DNA of 10,311 nucleotides from NCBI GenBank assembly GCA_050330055.1, contig JBHJOF010000283.1, positions 1-10,311 of the forward strand. Reading direction: 5' to 3'. Made by a program: the position numbers and the translations under genes. The DNA comes from JBHJOF01 sp050330055 (GTDB lineage Bacteria; Pseudomonadota; Alphaproteobacteria; Kiloniellales; JAKSDN01). The notes beneath the pieces are model-generated. The model was not told the origin of the DNA. It ran no database searches and worked only from the letters and a program-made list of their open reading frames with translations. Of the stretch, positions 6,578 through 10,311 are shown piece after piece; the first letter of the stretch is position 1, and every line of letters starts with the position of its first letter.

Positions 6578-6763
6578 GAGGTCACAGGGAGAACTCAGAC
6601 ATGAGTCATGAGGTAGGCACTCCACGCGAGGCCTATTGCGGGCCCCGCGGCTAACCGTTGGTCGCGCAAGGAAGGCTGCGCGCCAACACGCAATTGCCGC
6701 TTTCGCGGCGCCCAACGCACAGGTCTTCGGCGGAGACCGGCGTGCGCGGGTCCTGCTGTGCGC
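6578..6763 (-). other. Hairpin-rich 3' region after DUF2188, possible 3'UTR RNA
   Basis: No convincing gene lies between the DUF2188 stop and the terminator. Three hairpins do. CGCACAG (6716-6722) pairs with CTGTGCG (6756-6762), and a 5-bp stem GGTCT/AGACC (6722-6726, 6734-6738) nests inside it, sharing base 6722. GCCGC/GCGGC (6696-6700, 6705-6709) has a 4-base loop. GTTGG-T-CGCGC (6657-6667) pairs with GCGCGCCAAC (6678-6687) over 10 bp with one bulged base. With the terminator this could be a 3'UTR-derived small RNA or an mRNA stabiliser. I do not recognise a known RNA family, and chance hairpins are common in GC-rich DNA. The rest of the wider gap (6366-6545) holds the RidA leader, its possible promoter and a short CGCGC-TGAA-GCGCG palindrome (6502-6515). 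Confidence 0.35.
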
Positions 6764-6988
6764 CTATCCGTGTGGAGGAAAGGAGTCCCGCCCATAGGTG
6801 TTCCTCTCGCGGATGCGCCCGTTCTGTCTATGGATAAAGAGCTCGCTCCGCTGGTGCCGCGCGATTGTGCGTGCCTCATGGATAGCGTCGCGCTGCGTCC
6901 CACAGAGCTTGGTCGCTCTCGAATTACCTTCGCCGCGAACGGCCCATTGATCGCCATGCGGCACCACGTGTTGATTCTTTCCAGCCAT
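6764..6988 (-). CDS. DUF2188 domain protein
   Basis: This 74-aa protein matches DUF2188 (PF09954) over its whole length: NQHVVPHGDQWAVRGEGNS (5-23), a central helix QRDAIHEARTIARHQRSE (32-49), LFIHRQNGRIRERNTYG (50-66) and the family-typical end DSFPPHG. The biochemical function of the family is not known. The protein is small, basic and soluble, with no signal peptide. ATG 6988 is preceded by a good AGAAGGA site 7 bases upstream. It starts 49 bases after the nrdJ stop with no terminator between, so co-transcription with nrdJ is likely, and the terminator at 6546 would close both. Its codons differ from its neighbours': by my count 25 of 74 end in A or T, including AGA, AAT and TTT, against 3 of the first 37 visible nrdJ codons. 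That suggests later acquisition or weak selection on codon use. Confidence 0.9.
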   Translation of the reverse strand: MAGKNQHVVPHGDQWAVRGEGNSRATKLCGTQRDAIHEARTIARHQRSELFIHRQNGRIRERNTYGRDSFPPHG

Positions 6989-6995
6989 CGCTTTG

Positions 6996-7002
6996 TCCTT
7001 CT
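6996..7002 (-). promoter_or_regulatory. Ribosome binding site of the DUF2188 gene
   Basis: AGAAGGA on the minus strand lies 7 bases before ATG 6988, within the short gap after the nrdJ stop. It supports both the start choice and independent translation of this small gene. Confidence 0.7.
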
Positions 7003-7037
7003 AACATTGCTAGGCGGCAGTGTGCAGAGGTACTCCC

Positions 7038-10000
7038 TCAGCTGCATCCGCTGGTCCCGCCACAGGTCATGCACTTGAGACAGGTTCCGTTGCGTACCAG
7101 CGTGAAGTTGCCACAGGAGCCGCAGGAATCGCCCTCGTAGCCCTTCATCCGCGCCTCGCGGATGCGGTCCAGTCGGACTTCTACCTCGCGGACAACAGTG
7201 GCTTCGACGGCGACGGCCTCGGGAGAGCCCTTGTCGCCGGCGAGCTCTTGCAGGACGCCGTTGCCCCCTGCGTGACTCTTGGTGCTCCCCTGGGCGCTGG
7301 CCTGGGTGCCGCGCGCGCCTGATCCCTGGCCGCCGGCACCACTTGCTGCGCCCTGCGCGCTACCCTTGGCCGACGACGCGCCGCCCAGGGGCGCGCCACC
7401 GTTCAGCACCAGCAGCTGGTTGCGCACGTAGCCGGTCGAGGCGACGCGGCGGACCGTCTCCACAACGGTCTCGCTGACCACCGGCAGGTCGCCTTCGGCG
7501 TTGCCGCGGCCGACCGAATCGGGCAGCAGGTCGCCCGGCTCGGCATGCGCCAGGTCGTTGCGCCCGAGGTAGGAGATCGCCAGCTCGCGGAAGATGTAGT
7601 CGAGCACCGAGGTGGCCATCTTGATGGCATCGTTGCCCTGCACCAGGCCCGAGGGCTCGAAGCGCGTGAAGGTGTAGGCCTCGACGTATTCCTCGAGCGG
7701 CACGCCGTACTGCAGGCCGATCGAGATGGCGATGGCGAAGTTGTTCATCAGGCTGCGGAAGGCGGCGCCTTCCTTGTGCATGTCGACGAAGATCTCGCCG
7801 ATGTGGCCGTCCTCGTACTCGCCGGTGCGCAGGTAGACCTTATGGCCCCCGACGATGGCCTTCTGGGTGTAGCCCTTGCGTCGCTCGGGCAGGCGACGGC
7901 GCCCCCGCGCGCGCTCGATGACCCGTTCGATCACCCGCTCGGCGACGATCTCGGCGCGCCGCGCCGCCGGCGCCGCGGCGATCTCCTCGACAATCTTCTC
8001 GACTGGGCTCTCTTCGTCGTCGTCCTCGTCCAGGGCGAGCACGGAGGCTGACAGCGGCTGCGACAGCTTCGAGCCGTCGCGGTAGAGCGCGTTGGCCTTG
8101 AGACCGAGACGCCAGGACAGCATGTAGGCGTCCTTGCAGTCCTCGACCGTGGCCCGGCCCGGCATGTTGATGGTCTTGGAGATGGCGCCGGAGATGAACG
8201 GCTGCGCCGCCGCCATCATGCGGATGTGGCTCTCGACCGAGAGGAAGCGCTTGCCGGTCCGGCCGCAGGGATTGGCGCAGTCGAAGATGGGCAGGTGCTC
8301 GTCCTTCAGGCCCGGCGCGCCCTCCAGGGTCATGGCGCCGCAGCAGTAGGTGTTGGCGGCGTCGATCTCTTCCTTGCTGAAGCCGAGCGCCTCGAGCATG
8401 TCGAAGCCGACGTCGTTGAGCTGCGCGTCCGAGAAGCCGAGAACCTTGGTGCAGAGCTCGTCGCCGAGCGTCCACTTGTTGAAGGCGAACTTGATGTCGA
8501 AGGCGCTGGCCAGGCTGTTCTCGATGCTGTCGAGCGCGGCCTCCGGGAAGCCCTTGGCCCTCAGCGCCTCGTGGTTGACGCCGGGCGCGTCCTCCAGCGT
8601 GCCGTGGCCGACCGCGTAGCGGATGATCTCGCCGATCTCGTCCTCGTTGTAGCCAAGGGTGCGTAGCGCCTCGGGCACCGCGCGGTTGATGATCTTGAAG
8701 TAGCCGCCTCCGGCCAGCTTCTTGAACTTGACAATGGCGAAGTCGGGCTCGATGCCGGTGGTGTCGCAGTCCATCACCAGGCCGATCGTGCCGGTCGGCG
8801 CAATCACCGTGGCCTGGGCGTTGCGGTAGCCGTGCTTCTCGCCCAGCTTGAGGGCCTGATCCCAGGCCCGCTTGGCCGCCTTGACCAGCGCCTGATCGGT
8901 GCACGACTTGGCGTCGAGCGCCACCGGCAGGACCGAGAGGCCCTCGTAGCCCTCCGTTTTGCCATGCGCGGCGCGGCGATGGTTGCGGATCACCCGCAGC
9001 ATGCCGTCGCGGTTCGCTTCGTAGCCCGGGAAGGCGCCGAGCTCGCCCGCCATCTCGGCCGAGGTGGCATAGGCGACGCCGGTCATGATGGCGGAGAGCG
9101 CGCCGCAGACCGCCCGGCCGGCCGCCGAGTGATAGCCGATGCCTTCCGACATCAGCAGGCCGCCTATGTTGGCGTAGCCCAGGCCCAGGGTGCGGTAGCG
9201 ATAGGACAGCTCGGCGATCTTCGCCGAGGGGTACTGCGCCATCAGCACCGCAATCTCGAGCGTGATGGTCCAGAGGCGCACGGCGTGCTCGTAGTCCTCG
9301 ATCTCGAAACGGCCGTCCTCGCCGCGGAAGGCCATCAGGTTGAGCGAGGCCAGGTTGCAGGCCGTATCGTCGAGGAACATGTACTCCGAGCAGGGATTGG
9401 AAGCGTTGATCCGGCCCGAGTTCGGGCAGCTGTGCCACTCGTTGATCGTGGTATCGAACTGCAGCCCGGGGTCGGCGCAGGACCAGGCGGCCTGGGCAAC
9501 CTGGTCCCACAGGTCGCGCGCCGGCAGGCTCTTGGCCGGTTTGCCGTCGGTGCGCCGCAGCAGCGTCCACTTGCCGTTCTTCTCGACCGCCTCGATGAAC
9601 TCGTTGGTGACGCGCACCGAGTTGTTCGAGTTCTGGCCGGAAACTGTCAGGTAGGCGTCGGAATCCCAGTCGGTGTCATAGGTGCGGAACTCGATCGAGC
9701 GGAAGCCCTGGCGGGCGAACTCGATCGCCCGCTTGATGTAGCTTTCCGGCACCATGACCGCGCGCGCCGCCTTGATCGCGGCCTTGAGCGCCGGGTTCTG
9801 ACGCGGGTCGAAGACGGCCTCGTGGCTGTCGCTGGTCCAGGCCTTGTGGCAGGCCTGCATGATGGCGTTGAGGTGCCGGTTGCAGAGCTTCGAGCCGGCG
9901 ACCAGGGAGGCCACCTTCTGCTCCTCGATCACCTTCCAGTTGATGTAGTCCTCGATGTCCGGATGGTCGATGTCGACCGTAACCATCTTGGCGGCGCGGC

Positions 10001-10311
10001 GCGTGGTACCGCCCGACTTGATGGCGCCGGCCGCACGGTCGCCGATCTTGAGGAACGACATCAGGCCCGAGGACTTGCCGCCGCCCGAGAGCGACTCGCC
10101 CTCGCCGCGCAGCTTTGAGAAATTGGTGCCCGTGCCCGAGCCGTACTTGAACAGCCGCGCCTCGCGCACCCAGAGGTCCATGATGCCGTTGTCGTTCACC
10201 AGGTCGTCGTTGACCGACTGGATGAAGCAGGCGTGCGGCTGCGGGTGCTCATAGGACGAGGTGGACTTGGTCAGCTTGCCGGTTTCGAAGTCGACATAGT
10301 AGTGGCCCTGG
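7038..10311 (-). CDS. nrdJ: Class II (B12-dependent) ribonucleotide reductase, N-terminus off the right edge
   Basis: NrdJ reduces ribonucleotides to deoxyribonucleotides using adenosylcobalamin to make the thiyl radical, and works with or without oxygen. About 1090 residues are visible; the frame stays open through the right edge, and a GTG near 10199 is internal. The catalytic set is intact: N and E flank the radical Cys in NPCSE (Cys codon 9390-9392), and the second redox Cys lies 11 residues later (9357-9359), the spacing known from Thermotoga NrdJ. The other redox Cys is in HACFIQ (10227-10229). Further family motifs are SGGTTRRAAKM, KTINMP and LYRDGSKLSQPLSA. Then come an acidic patch (DEDDDEE), an Arg-rich helix, a TSCPD domain (about 7500-7880), a Gly/Ala/Ser-rich linker (about 7256-7405), and a Cys-rich tail, CxxC-x10-CxxCxxC and a final Cys, likely a zinc ribbon plus the shuttle cysteines that re-reduce the active site. 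DUF2188 follows 49 bases downstream. A cobalamin riboswitch or NrdR box, if any, would lie outside the window. Confidence 0.97.
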   Translation of the reverse strand, partial: QGHYYVDFETGKLTKSTSSYEHPQPHACFIQSVNDDLVNDNGIMDLWVREARLFKYGSGTGTNFSKLRGEGESLSGGGKSSGLMSFLKIGDRAAGAIKSGGTTRRAAKMVTVDIDHPDIEDYINWKVIEEQKVASLVAGSKLCNRHLNAIMQACHKAWTSDSHEAVFDPRQNPALKAAIKAARAVMVPESYIKRAIEFARQGFRSIEFRTYDTDWDSDAYLTVSGQNSNNSVRVTNEFIEAVEKNGKWTLLRRTDGKPAKSLPARDLWDQVAQAAWSCADPGLQFDTTINEWHSCPNSGRINASNPCSEYMFLDDTACNLASLNLMAFRGEDGRFEIEDYEHAVRLWTITLEIAVLMAQYPSAKIAELSYRYRTLGLGYANIGGLLMSEGIGYHSAAGRAVCGALSAIMTGVAYATSAEMAGELGAFPGYEANRDGMLRVIRNHRRAAHGKTEGYEGLSVLPVALDAKSCTDQALVKAAKRAWDQALKLGEKHGYRNAQATVIAPTGTIGLVMDCDTTGIEPDFAIVKFKKLAGGGYFKIINRAVPEALRTLGYNEDEIGEIIRYAVGHGTLEDAPGVNHEALRAKGFPEAALDSIENSLASAFDIKFAFNKWTLGDELCTKVLGFSDAQLNDVGFDMLEALGFSKEEIDAANTYCCGAMTLEGAPGLKDEHLPIFDCANPCGRTGKRFLSVESHIRMMAAAQPFISGAISKTINMPGRATVEDCKDAYMLSWRLGLKANALYRDGSKLSQPLSASVLALDEDDDEESPVEKIVEEIAAAPAARRAEIVAERVIERVIERARGRRRLPERRKGYTQKAIVGGHKVYLRTGEYEDGHIGEIFVDMHKEGAAFRSLMNNFAIAISIGLQYGVPLEEYVEAYTFTRFEPSGLVQGNDAIKMATSVLDYIFRELAISYLGRNDLAHAEPGDLLPDSVGRGNAEGDLPVVSETVVETVRRVASTGYVRNQLLVLNGGAPLGGASSAKGSAQGAASGAGGQGSGARGTQASAQGSTKSHAGGNGVLQELAGDKGSPEAVAVEATVVREVEVRLDRIREARMKGYEGDSCGSCGNFTLVRNGTCLKCMTCGGTSGCS

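Noticed and set aside
6601..6654. 17-codon plus-strand ORF with an AGGGAGA-like site
   Set aside because: No plus-strand promoter or downstream gene is present, and it lies opposite the transcript that ends at the strong minus-strand terminator. Chance is the simpler reading.
6775..6788. GAGGAAAGGAGTCC, resembling the GAGGAAAGTCC core of RNase P RNA
   Set aside because: The rest of the conserved RNase P core is absent, and the minus strand here codes the conserved DUF2188 end (DSFPPHG).
6595..6792. 66-codon minus-strand ORF ending in a hydrophobic stretch just before the terminator
   Set aside because: It overlaps the DUF2188 end in another frame, is Arg-rich and has no ribosome site. Only the last ~15 residues look protein-like, and that is not enough.
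7840..9570. 576-codon minus-strand frame within nrdJ
   Set aside because: It is a shifted frame of nrdJ, Arg/Gly/His-rich with no motif; the NrdJ frame carries all catalytic residues.
8832..10118. 428-codon plus-strand frame opposite nrdJ, with similar ones at 3799-5082 and 7545-8051
   Set aside because: All lie antisense to strongly supported genes and translate to A/G/R/V/L-rich sequence without domains.

Overview
The window looks like ordinary chromosome from a high-GC alphaproteobacterium. A Rhodospirillales-type organism is my inference, not something proven here. The support is the strong G/C bias at third codon positions, the class II ribonucleotide reductase with a TSCPD domain and Cys-rich tail, the FemAB-like acyltransferase of the DUF482 type, and the DUF2188 gene. 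I see no mobile element, CRISPR array, tRNA or rRNA.

Layout, left to right. Three genes lie in a row on the minus strand: a B12-binding-type radical SAM protein (1-1494, its C-terminus off the left edge), a membrane-anchored PAS-PAS hybrid histidine kinase (1628-3727) and a FemAB/GNAT-fold acyltransferase (3919-5094). Diverging from the last is a plus-strand gene for a small exported protein with a LolA-like/DUF4412-like sequence (5246-5875). It has a recognisable promoter and a strong dyad in its leader. It converges on a RidA-family gene (minus, 5898-6365), with only 22 bases between the two stops.

The right third is one minus-strand unit: nrdJ, the B12-dependent ribonucleotide reductase (7038 to beyond 10311, its N-terminus off the right edge), then after 49 bases a 74-aa DUF2188 gene (6764-6988), then about 190 bases of hairpin-rich sequence ending in a clear Rho-independent terminator (6546-6577). 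RidA appears to start its own transcript downstream of that terminator.

Functionally the genes are mixed: deoxynucleotide supply (nrdJ), removal of reactive enamine/imine metabolites (ridA), an uncharacterised radical SAM reaction, orphan signalling, and envelope-related or unknown functions. nrdJ uses adenosylcobalamin and the radical SAM protein probably binds a cobalamin, so the organism likely makes or imports B12. I found no convincing new multi-gene system. The points most worth a second look are the nrdJ-DUF2188 pair with its structured 3' region, the palindrome before the exported protein gene, and the unassigned radical SAM enzyme. Many very long open frames in the window are antisense shadows caused by the codon bias.
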